A program made the translations under genes and the position numbers. Under the pieces are notes generated by a model. That model searched no databases and was not told where the DNA came from. It saw nothing but the letters and a program-made list of their open reading frames with translations. A DNA stretch of 38,351 nucleotides from the NCBI GenBank assembly GCA_050633325.1, contig JBOEGH010000003.1, positions 1 through 38,351 of the forward strand. Direction: 5' to 3'. This DNA comes from UBA1672 sp050633325. GTDB lineage: Bacteria; Pseudomonadota; Alphaproteobacteria; Micavibrionales; Micavibrionaceae. This document shows positions 17,409-26,153 of the stretch, in pieces (position 1 is the stretch's first letter; the number at the start of each line of letters is the position of its first letter).

Positions 17409-17930
17409 ATGAATTTTCACTTTATGATTCCAGTTTTAATAGTTATATGCCTGTTATGCGCGTTATTAACATTAGTATTACTAGCGTTGATCGATGCCAA
17501 AACACATCTGCTTCCCAACAGATATGTCGGATTATTTCTAATACTGGGAATTACATTCCACTTCACCAGTCAGTTCCACTTCACATCTGCAACAGATTGC
17601 ATAAATGGTGTGATAGCAGGAGCAGGATTATTACTTGTCGTTCGAGCTATTACAAATCATATATATAATCAAGATACATTGGGTCTAGGGGACGTAAAAC
17701 TAATGGGTGTTGGTGGTTTCTGGCTAGGGGTGGATTACATATTACTGGCAATTGCACTAGGCGCATTTGCGGGCACGCTACATTGCATTACATATGGGCT
17801 ATCTTTATCTTACAAAACTAAAACAAAGGTCAATTTATTAACTTTGAAAATACCAGCAGGACCAGGGTTAATTTTTGGAATTATTAGCCTTGGTATTTTT
17901 AAATTTTATACACTGTCCACATATATATAG
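17409..17930 (+). CDS. Short prepilin peptidase (A24 family), no methylase domain
   Basis: A polytopic protein of about 173 residues with the two catalytic Asp motifs of type IV prepilin peptidases: LALIDAKTHLLPNRYVG and LGLGDVKLMGVGGFW (the GxGD motif). It lacks the N-terminal zinc-binding and methyltransferase part of PilD, like CpaA/TadV enzymes, although the first motif (IDAKTHLLPNR) resembles PilD more. Substrates would be type IV pilin-like or Flp pilins, none of which are encoded here. The frame is open from a TTG at 17370; I chose the ATG at 17409, and an ATG at 17424 is also possible. It diverges from asd and precedes pyrB by about 50 bp. Confidence 0.75.
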   Translation: MNFHFMIPVLIVICLLCALLTLVLLALIDAKTHLLPNRYVGLFLILGITFHFTSQFHFTSATDCINGVIAGAGLLLVVRAITNHIYNQDTLGLGDVKLMGVGGFWLGVDYILLAIALGAFAGTLHCITYGLSLSYKTKTKVNLLTLKIPAGPGLIFGIISLGIFKFYTLSTYI

Positions 17931-17981
17931 ATGTAAAATTCTTCTGGACTTATCAGACAAGAAAGTGCATTTCCTAGTATC

Positions 17982-18890
17982 ATGAAACATTTACTTGGAA
18001 TTGATGCGCTGTCACCTGATGAAATTCAGGACATATTGAACCGCGCCGACTATTACGCCAAATCTTTGGCCAATGGTCGTTGGGATCGTGATAAATTAAA
18101 AAACAAGATTGTACTGACTTTGTTTTTTGAAAGTTCAACACGGACGTTAACCTCGTTTGATATTGCGGCAAAACGATTAGGCGCGGACGTGGTTAATTGG
18201 AATGCTGAGCTAAGCTCTCTTAAAAAGGATGAAACTTTTTCTGATACTATCGACACGTTGAGCGCGATGGAGCCCGATTGCATTATCATAAGACACAGTG
18301 AATATGGCGCACCCAATTTTGTGGCCAACCGCGTTAATTGTCCTGTCGTTAACGCAGGTGATAGCTGGCGTGAGCATCCATCACAGGCTTTGTTAGATGC
18401 ACTGACTATAATTCAGGAAAAAGACCAATTAGACGGCCTTACCGTGGCAATATGTGGTGACGTAGCACATAGCCGCGTTGCGAGTTCTAATGCAAAACTT
18501 CTTACGAAGATGGGGGCAAATGTTCGCTTTGTTGCACCAGAATTCTTAATGCCGCAAAAGTTACCTGTTGAGGGTATAGAGTGTTTTGATAACCTTGAAG
18601 AAGGTATTAAAGACGCCGATGTTGTTATGACATTACGCATTCAAAAAGAGCGTATGGATCGCGGATCAATCCCTAGTGACGCGGCATATTTCAATAATTA
18701 CGGCCTGACAATGGAACGTTTATCACACGCCAAGAATGATGCCTTAGTAATGCATCCGGGCCCAATGAACAGAGGTGTAGAAATAGCCGATGAAGTAGCC
18801 GATGACCCAATACGCAGCCTGATGAAAAAACAGGTCGCCAACGGTATTCCAACACGTATGGCAATTTTGGATATGGCTATGGGTGATTGA
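17982..18890 (+). CDS. pyrB: Aspartate carbamoyltransferase catalytic subunit
   Basis: The 302-residue enzyme makes N-carbamoyl-aspartate from carbamoyl phosphate and aspartate, the first committed pyrimidine step. The carbamoyl phosphate site is FFESSTRTLTSFDIAAKRLGA and the second motif is HPSQALLDALTI. Carbamoyl-aspartate residues lie in MTLRIQKERMD and HPGPMNRGVEI. In many Alphaproteobacteria pyrB is followed by pyrC and then plsY; here plsY starts two bases after the pyrB stop and pyrC is missing from the cluster. Confidence 0.95.
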   Translation: MKHLLGIDALSPDEIQDILNRADYYAKSLANGRWDRDKLKNKIVLTLFFESSTRTLTSFDIAAKRLGADVVNWNAELSSLKKDETFSDTIDTLSAMEPDCIIIRHSEYGAPNFVANRVNCPVVNAGDSWREHPSQALLDALTIIQEKDQLDGLTVAICGDVAHSRVASSNAKLLTKMGANVRFVAPEFLMPQKLPVEGIECFDNLEEGIKDADVVMTLRIQKERMDRGSIPSDAAYFNNYGLTMERLSHAKNDALVMHPGPMNRGVEIADEVADDPIRSLMKKQVANGIPTRMAILDMAMGD

Positions 18891-18892
18891 TT

Positions 18893-19567
18893 ATGGAGTG
18901 GAAATTAATGTTTTTACTTATATCCCCCATACTTTCATTCGTTTTTGGATCAATCGCATTTGGAGCTATTCTGACCAAGATTTTTGGATACGGGAATATT
19001 CGAGAAATTGGATCGGGAAATATAGGAACCACAAATGTGCTAAGAACTGGCAACAAAATGCTAGCGTTGCTCACTCTGATATTAGACGGAGGAAAGGGGG
19101 CTTTTCTTATTCTTATCTTCATAGGCATCCCAAACTATACAGACCCCTCTAACATTTTTTCTGTAACCAACTACCCCGATAATATCATGTTTTCTTTAGC
19201 ACTAATCTTAGGATTTTTCGCCATTCTTGGCCATTGCTTTAGCGGAGGCAAAGGTGTAGCAACCGCTCTTGGAGTGTTTCTTGTGGCCACCCCTTACGCC
19301 GGTCTGGCCGCATGTGCAACATGGCTGATTACCGCAAAAATAACAAAAATATCATCCCTGTCTGCACTGATCGCCGTTGCGATTGCCCCGATTGTAACAC
19401 TTATTATATATGGTACTGCGCCTGCGGTAATTTGCGTGCTTATCACTGTTTTGATATGGATACGTCACAAAGATAACATCAAACGCCTTCTAAAAGGTGA
19501 AGAGCCGAAAATAGGCGCGGGCAAAAAAGACAAAGAAGAGGCGAAAGTTGAACCTGTTTCAGAATAA
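18893..19567 (+). CDS. plsY: Acyl-phosphate:glycerol-3-phosphate acyltransferase PlsY
   Basis: An integral membrane protein of about 224 residues catalysing the first acylation of glycerol 3-phosphate in phospholipid synthesis. The three conserved cytoplasmic loops are present: GSGNIGTTNVLRTG, DGGKGAF and GHCFSGGKGVATALG. The C-terminal tail is Lys/Glu-rich (KKDKEEAKVEP) and extends a little past the usual length. I chose the ATG at 18893, two bases after the pyrB stop. Its last 20 bp overlap the dprA start. Confidence 0.93.
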   Translation: MEWKLMFLLISPILSFVFGSIAFGAILTKIFGYGNIREIGSGNIGTTNVLRTGNKMLALLTLILDGGKGAFLILIFIGIPNYTDPSNIFSVTNYPDNIMFSLALILGFFAILGHCFSGGKGVATALGVFLVATPYAGLAACATWLITAKITKISSLSALIAVAIAPIVTLIIYGTAPAVICVLITVLIWIRHKDNIKRLLKGEEPKIGAGKKDKEEAKVEPVSE

Positions 19568-20708
19568 ATCACAAATACAAGATTTAGACGAGACCGAGCG
19601 CTTGGCCGCGATGCGCCTTTTCCGTACTGATAATATCGGCCCTATCACCTATTACCAACTTGTAGAGCGATATGGCAGCGCAAGCGAAGCATTGGCGCAA
19701 CTGCCTGAATTGGCAAAACGAGGCGGTCGTAAAAAGCCATTATCCCCACCGTCAGAAAAAGATATAGAGCGCGAATATAAGGCACTCACCAAACTTGGCG
19801 GGCAAATTATAACTGTACAGGACAAATCCTATCCCCTCGCCCTAACCGCAACAGAAGACGCACCTCCCGTTTTAAGTGTTATAGGTGACATCAAATTACT
19901 CAACAAATCTAGCATCGCCATAGTTGGCGCGCGCAATGCATCAATCAACGGACGTAAATTTGCACGTAAAATAGCGCAAGATCTGGGCGCTCGCGGACAA
20001 ACTATTATTTCAGGATTAGCACGCGGAATAGATACGGCCGCACATGAAGGCAGCATAGAAACAGGAACTATTGCTGTGGTTGCAAGTGGTGTTGATGTTG
20101 TATATCCGGAAGAAAACCAAAAACTATACGAAGAGATTGCAGAAAAAGGATTAGTAATCGCAGAAAGTAAACTGGGCGCAAAGCCATTCGCAGCCAGTTT
20201 CCCAAGGCGCAACAGAATTGTATCAGGTATTTCAAAAGGCGTAATAGTAGTAGAAGCAACACGTAAATCAGGATCACTAATAACCGCAAAAATGGCGGGA
20301 GAGCAAGGGCGAGATGTTTATGCCGTTCCGGGCGCCCCCTTTGACCCCCGTGCAGCAGGACCTAATCATTTAATACGTGAGGGTGCAACACTAATCCGCA
20401 GTGCAGATGATGTAATGGAAATATTGATGGATTTTTCGGGTAATTCACTACGTGAACCGCCAACATCTATCACAAATTTTACTCCGCCATTACACATTGT
20501 TAATAATAACGAAAGCACAGAAACACCTGAAATTAGGCAAGAAAAGATACTATCTCATTTATCTTTTACACCAATTTCTGTTGACGAATTGATCAGAGCA
20601 TGTCATTTGACTATTTCCTCCATACAGATAACTTTACTGGAATTGGAGCTAGCAGGACGCGTGAAACGCTTATCAGGAAACAGAATTAGCCTGCTCGATA
20701 ACGAATAA
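19548..20708 (+). CDS. dprA: DNA-processing protein DprA (Smf)
   Basis: The 386-residue protein loads RecA onto incoming single-stranded DNA in transformation. The N-terminal helical part (LFRTDNIGPITYYQLVERYGSA) is family-typical. The Rossmann-like core has IVGARNASINGRKFARKIA, ISGLARGIDTAAHEG, VASGVDVVYPEEN and FPRRNRIVSGIS. The C-terminal winged helix is present (DELIRACHLTISSIQITLLELELAGRVKRL). The start is a TTG with an AGAGG Shine-Dalgarno six bases before it, overlapping plsY by 20 bp; the in-frame ATG further in would cut conserved residues. Confidence 0.92.
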   Translation: MNLFQNKSQIQDLDETERLAAMRLFRTDNIGPITYYQLVERYGSASEALAQLPELAKRGGRKKPLSPPSEKDIEREYKALTKLGGQIITVQDKSYPLALTATEDAPPVLSVIGDIKLLNKSSIAIVGARNASINGRKFARKIAQDLGARGQTIISGLARGIDTAAHEGSIETGTIAVVASGVDVVYPEENQKLYEEIAEKGLVIAESKLGAKPFAASFPRRNRIVSGISKGVIVVEATRKSGSLITAKMAGEQGRDVYAVPGAPFDPRAAGPNHLIREGATLIRSADDVMEILMDFSGNSLREPPTSITNFTPPLHIVNNNESTETPEIRQEKILSHLSFTPISVDELIRACHLTISSIQITLLELELAGRVKRLSGNRISLLDNE

Positions 20709-20725
20709 AAAACAGAGGAATAAAC

Positions 20726-23329
20726 GTGAGTAAAAATCTAGTCATCGTTGAATCACCCGCAAAAGCGAAAACTATCAACAAGTATCTTGGCTCTGATTTT
20801 GAGGTGCTGGCATCATATGGTCACGTGCGTGATCTGGTAAATAAAGATGGTTCAGTATTGCCTGATGAAGACTTTAAAATGAAGTGGCAATTAGGTGATC
20901 GTGCGGATAAAAATGTTAAAGACATTAAGAAGGCATTGAAAAAAGCCGATGCTATATTCCTTGCACCCGACCCCGATAGAGAGGGAGAAGCGATTGCATG
21001 GCACATATATGAATTACTTAATGATGATAAATTATTGGACGGAAAAGAGGTTCACCGCGTAACCTTCAACGAAATCACTAAGGCAGCTGTGAAAACTGCG
21101 TTTGACAACTCTCGTTCACTAGACCAACCCTTGATTGACGCTTATCTTGCGCGACGTGCGTTAGATTATTTAGTTGGATTTAACATCTCGCCTGTTTTAT
21201 GGCGTAAACTTCCCGGATCACGTTCTGCAGGTCGTGTTCAATCCGTTGCCCTGCGACTTATTTGTGAACGCGAAACAGAGATTGAGATCTTTAATCCGCA
21301 AGAATATTGGAGCATCGAGACACAACATCGTACACCAGAAGGTGCGCCATTCAATGCACGATTAACACACTTGGCCGGCAACAAACTGGGTAAATTCGAT
21401 ATACCTAGCGAAGAAACCGCAAAATCCGCGGTTGAACGCATTAAGAATAAAAACCTGTCCGTTCAAAAAATTGAGAAGAAACAAGTTCGACGCAGCCCTT
21501 CTGCACCTTTCATCACATCATCTATGCAAATGGAAGCATCGCGTAAGTTGGGAATGTCTGCATCAAATGCCATGCGCCTTGCTCAGCGTCTATATGAAGG
21601 CGGTGAAGATGGCGGTCTAATCACTTATATGAGAACAGACGGAACAACTCTATCTGAGGATGCAGTTAAGCAATGTAGAAGTGTTATAGGAAATGATTAC
21701 GGTAATAAATACCTGCCCGATGCGCCGCGCCTATATAAGTCCAAGGCGAAGAATGCACAAGAGGCTCACGAAGCTATTCGCCCTACCGACCTTACCCGTA
21801 CCCCTGCTTCACTAAAAGGCAAATTGGAACACGATCAATGGCGTTTATATGACTTGATCTGGAAACGTACTATCGCATCTCAAATGGAAAATGCGATCAT
21901 GGATCAAATGAAAATTGATCTCTCTGACGGTACAGACGATGTTGTTTTACGAGCAAATGGCTCTGTAGTTGCGTTTGACGGATTCTTGACATTATACCAA
22001 GAAGATACGGATGATGATGAAAATGTAAAAGAGTCAGACCGTCGCCTACCTGCGATGAAACAAGGTGATGCCGCTAAATTAGTTGATACAACTCCTAACC
22101 AGCATTTCACACAACCTCCTCCACGTTATTCAGAAGCCTCTTTGGTTAAGAAGATGGAAGAGCTGGGCATTGGTAGGCCATCAACATATGCCGCAATTAT
22201 GCAGGTGTTACGTGATCGAAATTACGTGGTAATGGAAAAGCGCCGCTTTATGCCCGAAGATCGCGGACGCCTTGTAACAACATTCCTGTCCAAATTCTTT
22301 ACCAGATATGTTGATTATGACTTTACTGCAAATTTGGAAGAAGAATTAGACGCAATTGCATCAGGTAACTTACCTTGGAAGGATGCTCTGACCTTATTCT
22401 GGAAAGACTTTAAGGTCGCAGTTGATGGCACAAAAGAATTAACGATTACAGATGTGATTGACCATCTTGATGCGGAGCTTGGCCCTCACTTCTTCCCTGA
22501 AGGCGACGAAAGCAGATGCTGTAAAGCATGCGAGGAAAGCAAAGAACTAGATAATGGTCGACTTGGGTTAAAGCTTGGTAAATTTGGCGCATTTATCGGA
22601 TGTTCCAATTACCCTGAATGTAAATTCACAAGACCTCTTGTTGTTCCTGACGGCACAGAAGATGATAATGCGGCACTTGCGAATGAGCCGAAAGTACTGG
22701 GCGAGGAAGAAGGCACAGGAAGGTCAATATCACTAAGGCGTGGACCTTACGGGCCTTATGTGCAGATTGACCCACCGCCCGAGGCTATCGCAGAAGTAGA
22801 TGCAATTAATAAAGAGTTCCAAAAAGAATTCGAAGCAAAGGTTAAGAAGGCTGAAGAAAACGGAAAGAAACCTCCGAAAAAAGCCAAGCGAAAAGCACAG
22901 CATAAACCTAAACGTCAAGGTCTTCCTGCGGGAACCAATGTTGAAGATGTAACATTAGAGATGGCTGTCGGGTTACTGGCTTTGCCACGTGATGTCGGAA
23001 CACACCCTGAAACAGGTGACATGATCCAAGCAGGCATAGGACGATTTGGACCGTTCCTAAAACATGAAGGTAAGTTCACATCTCTACCAAAAGATGATGA
23101 CGTTATGCATGTTGGTATGAATAGAGCCGTCGAAGTACTAGCCTTAGCAGCAGAAAAAAGAGCCGCAAAAGAGGCAGCAAAAGCGATTAAAGACGCAGAA
23201 AAAGAAGCCAAAGCAGAAGAAAAAAAGAAGGCTGCAAAAAAGAAGAAAGCCGCAGCGAAGAAGAAAAAGTCTCCTGCAAAAAAGAAGGCTGCGACTAAAA
23301 AACCAGCAGCCAAAAAGAAAAGCGCATAG
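20726..23329 (+). CDS. topA: DNA topoisomerase I (type IA)
   Basis: The 867-residue enzyme relaxes negative supercoils. The Toprim domain starts at once (LVIVESPAKAKTINKYLG) and holds APDPDREGEAIAWH. The active-site Tyr is in GLITYMRTDGTTLSEDAV near residue 301. A four-Cys zinc-ribbon lies near 596-635 (CCKACEES ... CSNYPEC), followed by TopA C-terminal repeats (SLRRGPYGPYVQID, GIGRFGPFLKHEGKFTSL) and a roughly 70-residue Lys/Ala-rich tail. Start is GTG with AGAGGA upstream. It sits 17 bp after dprA and three bases before rnr. Confidence 0.96.
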   Translation: MSKNLVIVESPAKAKTINKYLGSDFEVLASYGHVRDLVNKDGSVLPDEDFKMKWQLGDRADKNVKDIKKALKKADAIFLAPDPDREGEAIAWHIYELLNDDKLLDGKEVHRVTFNEITKAAVKTAFDNSRSLDQPLIDAYLARRALDYLVGFNISPVLWRKLPGSRSAGRVQSVALRLICERETEIEIFNPQEYWSIETQHRTPEGAPFNARLTHLAGNKLGKFDIPSEETAKSAVERIKNKNLSVQKIEKKQVRRSPSAPFITSSMQMEASRKLGMSASNAMRLAQRLYEGGEDGGLITYMRTDGTTLSEDAVKQCRSVIGNDYGNKYLPDAPRLYKSKAKNAQEAHEAIRPTDLTRTPASLKGKLEHDQWRLYDLIWKRTIASQMENAIMDQMKIDLSDGTDDVVLRANGSVVAFDGFLTLYQEDTDDDENVKESDRRLPAMKQGDAAKLVDTTPNQHFTQPPPRYSEASLVKKMEELGIGRPSTYAAIMQVLRDRNYVVMEKRRFMPEDRGRLVTTFLSKFFTRYVDYDFTANLEEELDAIASGNLPWKDALTLFWKDFKVAVDGTKELTITDVIDHLDAELGPHFFPEGDESRCCKACEESKELDNGRLGLKLGKFGAFIGCSNYPECKFTRPLVVPDGTEDDNAALANEPKVLGEEEGTGRSISLRRGPYGPYVQIDPPPEAIAEVDAINKEFQKEFEAKVKKAEENGKKPPKKAKRKAQHKPKRQGLPAGTNVEDVTLEMAVGLLALPRDVGTHPETGDMIQAGIGRFGPFLKHEGKFTSLPKDDDVMHVGMNRAVEVLALAAEKRAAKEAAKAIKDAEKEAKAEEKKKAAKKKKAAAKKKKSPAKKKAATKKPAAKKKSA

Positions 23330-23332
23330 GAA

Positions 23333-25642
23333 ATGGCACAATTAACCAAAGAAGCAATATTCGACTTTATACAATCTTCTGCCACCCCTATCACAAAACG
23401 CCAGATTGCACGTGCCTTCCATATTAAGGGTGGCGAAAATCGCGTTGCGTTAAAACAAATACTAAAGGCGTTAGAAAAAGACGGGTCAATAACCAAACAG
23501 CCCGGCGGAGTTTATAGCGCACCAGAGGGACTACCATCTGTTGCCGTAGTAGAAGTTTCCGACATAGATACGGACGGCGATGTTTTCGCCATACCTTTGG
23601 AATGGGACAAAAATATAAAAGGCCCCCCACCACGCATAGAAATCATTCCGGATCAAAAAAACTTCAAAAACATTCGCGAAAAAAGTCGCGCATTATGCCG
23701 CCTATCAAAACAAAGCGATACCGTATATGAAGCACGAATAATACGCCTTATTGATGAAGGGTCCAGATATGAGGGCGGCAGCGTTATGGGCATTATTCGC
23801 GTTCAAAAAAATGGCGCAATATTGCAACCAACAAATAAACGCGCGAAATACGACTTTGATATTTCTGTTGGTGATCTTAATGGCGCAAAAGACGGAGACC
23901 TTGCCGCGGCTGAAGTGCTACCCTCTCGCGGATTAAAACGCAAAAAGGTTCGCATCGTTGACGTACTGGGAAAACAGGATGATCCCAAAGCCATTAGCCT
24001 TATTTCATTACATGAAGCCGGCCTGAGTGATACCTTCCCCAAGGATGTCGAACAAGAGACACAAGGCCTAAAGGTTCCTGACGTTAAAGACCGCGAGGAT
24101 TTACGTGACATCCCGCTAGTCACTATTGATGGCGCAGATGCGCGTGATTTCGATGATGCGGTTTTTGCAGAAAAGTTAGAGGACGGCACATACCACTTGA
24201 TCGTTGCCATTGCAGATGTCGCACATTATGTAAGGCAGGGCAGCGACCTTGACGACGAAGCACAAAAACGCGGCAACTCAACTTACTTCCCTGATCGTGT
24301 CGTACCGATGTTACCCGAAGCATTATCGAATGATCTATGCTCACTTAGACCGAATGAAGCGCGCGCTTCGCTTATCGCGCATATGTGGGTTGATGAACGA
24401 GGTAAATTAATACGTTACAAATTCACACGTGCCCTTATAAAATCTCACGCACGCCTTACATATGAGCAAGTACAAGCCGCAAAAGACGGCAATACTGACG
24501 ATACCACTGAGCCATTGATGAAAGATGTTATAGAGCCTCTATATACGGTATATAGCGTTTTAGACAAAGCACGACGTGACCGTGGAGCACTTGACCTTGA
24601 TTTACCGGAACGTCAGATATTGATTAATGATAATGGTGAAATGACTGGCGTGACGACTAGGGCACGACTGGATGCACATAAATTAATCGAAGAATTTATG
24701 ATTTTGGCAAATGTCGCCGCAGCATCAGCATTAGAAACAAAAATACGGGGAAACAAGGGCGACTATCCGTGCGTATATCGTATTCATGATAAACCTAGCT
24801 ATGACAAGTTGGAAAGCGCACGTGATTTTATAGAGAGTTTTGGTCTTTCACTTCCAAAGGGATCATCTATAAAACCAAAACAGATAAACCACTTATTACA
24901 AGCAGCAGCAGAAAATTCTTATTCCCATTTAATATCGCAAATGGTTTTACGAACGCAAAGCCAAGCTATCTACTCTACAGAAAATTTAGGGCATTTTGGA
25001 TTAGCTTTGGAAAAATATGCTCATTTCACCTCACCGATTCGTCGTTATGCAGACTTGCTTGTTCACCGTGCATTAATTGGCGCATACGGACTGGGTGATG
25101 GCAAATTAACTGACAAAGAGATATCGCGCATTGATGAGATCGCACAACATATTTCAGAGACCGAACGCACGTCTATGAGCGCAGAGCGCAGTGCAGTAGA
25201 CAGATTTACCGCCAGTTACCTTTCCAGCCATATAGGTGCGGAATTTGAAGGGAAAATTAACGGTGTTACGCGCTTTGGTTTATTTGTCACCCTAAATGAA
25301 AGCGGTGCAGACGGCCTTATACCTATGAAGTCTTTGGGTGATGATTATTATATTCACGATGAAAAGGCACATGCCCTTGTCGGACGCAAGCGCAAACAGG
25401 TTTATCGCCTTGGCGCATCTATGAATGTTATTATCAAAGAAGCCAACGGAATAACCGGATCATGTATTTTTTCACCCGCCCCAGGGCAAAAAGGTGCCGA
25501 TATACCAGGAATGGAAACGCCACAAATTAATAGTGGTTACGAGCCACAAAGAGGCAGGCGTAACAGTCATTCATCACAGAATAAACCAGACGGAACAGGA
25601 AGAAATAAGAAGAGATATTCGTCTAAAAGAAAAAAACGATAA
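23333..25642 (+). CDS. rnr: Ribonuclease R
   Basis: The 769-residue 3'-to-5' exoribonuclease degrades structured RNA. A helix-turn-helix N-terminus (SSATPITKRQIARAFHIKG) leads to cold-shock-like domains and then the RNB catalytic domain, whose start shows the metal-binding acidic cluster DGADARDFDDAVFAE. LGLALEKYAHFTSPIRRYADLLVHR is the RNB C-terminal signature. An S1 domain (GAEFEGKINGVTRFGLFVTLNE) and a basic tail follow. It starts three bases after topA, so it is co-transcribed with it. Confidence 0.94.
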   Translation: MAQLTKEAIFDFIQSSATPITKRQIARAFHIKGGENRVALKQILKALEKDGSITKQPGGVYSAPEGLPSVAVVEVSDIDTDGDVFAIPLEWDKNIKGPPPRIEIIPDQKNFKNIREKSRALCRLSKQSDTVYEARIIRLIDEGSRYEGGSVMGIIRVQKNGAILQPTNKRAKYDFDISVGDLNGAKDGDLAAAEVLPSRGLKRKKVRIVDVLGKQDDPKAISLISLHEAGLSDTFPKDVEQETQGLKVPDVKDREDLRDIPLVTIDGADARDFDDAVFAEKLEDGTYHLIVAIADVAHYVRQGSDLDDEAQKRGNSTYFPDRVVPMLPEALSNDLCSLRPNEARASLIAHMWVDERGKLIRYKFTRALIKSHARLTYEQVQAAKDGNTDDTTEPLMKDVIEPLYTVYSVLDKARRDRGALDLDLPERQILINDNGEMTGVTTRARLDAHKLIEEFMILANVAAASALETKIRGNKGDYPCVYRIHDKPSYDKLESARDFIESFGLSLPKGSSIKPKQINHLLQAAAENSYSHLISQMVLRTQSQAIYSTENLGHFGLALEKYAHFTSPIRRYADLLVHRALIGAYGLGDGKLTDKEISRIDEIAQHISETERTSMSAERSAVDRFTASYLSSHIGAEFEGKINGVTRFGLFVTLNESGADGLIPMKSLGDDYYIHDEKAHALVGRKRKQVYRLGASMNVIIKEANGITGSCIFSPAPGQKGADIPGMETPQINSGYEPQRGRRNSHSSQNKPDGTGRNKKRYSSKRKKR

Positions 25643-25659
25643 ACTTCGCACTGAAATGC

Positions 25660-25688
25660 TTGACATTCAGAACAAAACCCTTCATAAA
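25660..25688 (+). promoter_or_regulatory. Candidate sigma-70-type promoter for rpmG
   Basis: A perfect -35 box TTGACA (25660-25665) is followed after 17 bases by CATAAA (25683-25688) just downstream of the rnr stop. It would start a transcript near 25695 with a leader of about 110 bases before rpmG, so rpmG can be expressed independently of rnr. Confidence 0.55.
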
Positions 25689-25709
25689 ACGCGTCTATAA
25701 ATAATATAG

Positions 25710-25789
25710 TCATTCATATCTTTATTTGGACTAGACATGAATGAAGCAGCGTATTTCGATACGTAACGAGCGAATAACAACGTCCAAAT
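25710..25789 (+). promoter_or_regulatory. Structured leader of rpmG with interlocking inverted repeats
   Basis: Three paired elements lie in the leader. Hairpin A pairs TCATTCAT (25710-25717) with ATGAATGA (25737-25744). Stem B pairs ATTTGGAC (25724-25731) with GTCCAAAT (25782-25789). Inside B sits hairpin C, CGTAT-TTCG-ATACG (25750-25763), with a TTCG tetraloop. The 5' arm of B lies in the loop of A, so A and B must form a pseudoknot or exclude each other. This fits a regulated ribosomal-protein leader, but no known RNA family is recognised. Confidence 0.4.
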
Positions 25790-25808
25790 GAATAGATGGA
25801 TTACTAAG

Positions 25809-26009
25809 ATGGCAAAAGCATCACACGTAAAAGTAAGATTAGAAAGCGAAGCAGGTACAGGGTATCGTTACTACGCAAAACGCAGCACGCGCGCGGAATA
25901 TAAAATAAAGAAAAAGAAATATGACCCTTGGGCTGTAAATCCTGAAACGGGTAATAAAGGCATGCACGTCATGTTCGTAGAAAAGAAAATGCCACCTTCC
26001 AAAAAGTAG
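25809..26009 (+). CDS. rpmG: 50S ribosomal protein bL33, extended form
   Basis: The 66-residue protein reads MAKASHVKVRLESEAGTGYRYY then KKYDPWAVNP, which follows the bL33 pattern (MAK...K.RL.S.A.TG..Y.....KYDP). It lacks the zinc-binding Cys residues of the C+ form. It is longer than the usual 55 residues because of an insertion after the KYDP motif (about NPETGNKG) and a tail ending PPSKK. The frame is open upstream from a Met codon at 25788, but MAKAS is the natural start. It follows the rnr gene, as in many relatives, and ends in a strong terminator. Confidence 0.85.
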   Translation: MAKASHVKVRLESEAGTGYRYYAKRSTRAEYKIKKKKYDPWAVNPETGNKGMHVMFVEKKMPPSKK

Positions 26010-26035
26010 GGTTGGTGTATATTCTTATTTTAATT

Positions 26036-26060
26036 AACGTCCGTTTATCGGGCGTTTTTT
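26036..26060 (+). terminator. Intrinsic terminator after rpmG
   Basis: An 8-bp stem (AACGTCCG, 26036-26043, with CGGGCGTT, 26049-26056; one GU pair) and a five-base loop are followed by a run of six T. It lies 27 bp after the rpmG stop. Confidence 0.8.
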
Positions 26061-26153
26061 ATTGGAGTGAAATATTCAAATACCAATTATGACTTGAAAC
26101 AATTATATTATCATGTAAACGTGTGTTTCTATCAATGATTGAAGGATAAATAC

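Noticed and set aside
22915..23496. 193-residue open frame on the minus strand
   Set aside because: It is the low-complexity antisense of the Lys/Ala-rich tail of topA and of the rnr start, with no family features.
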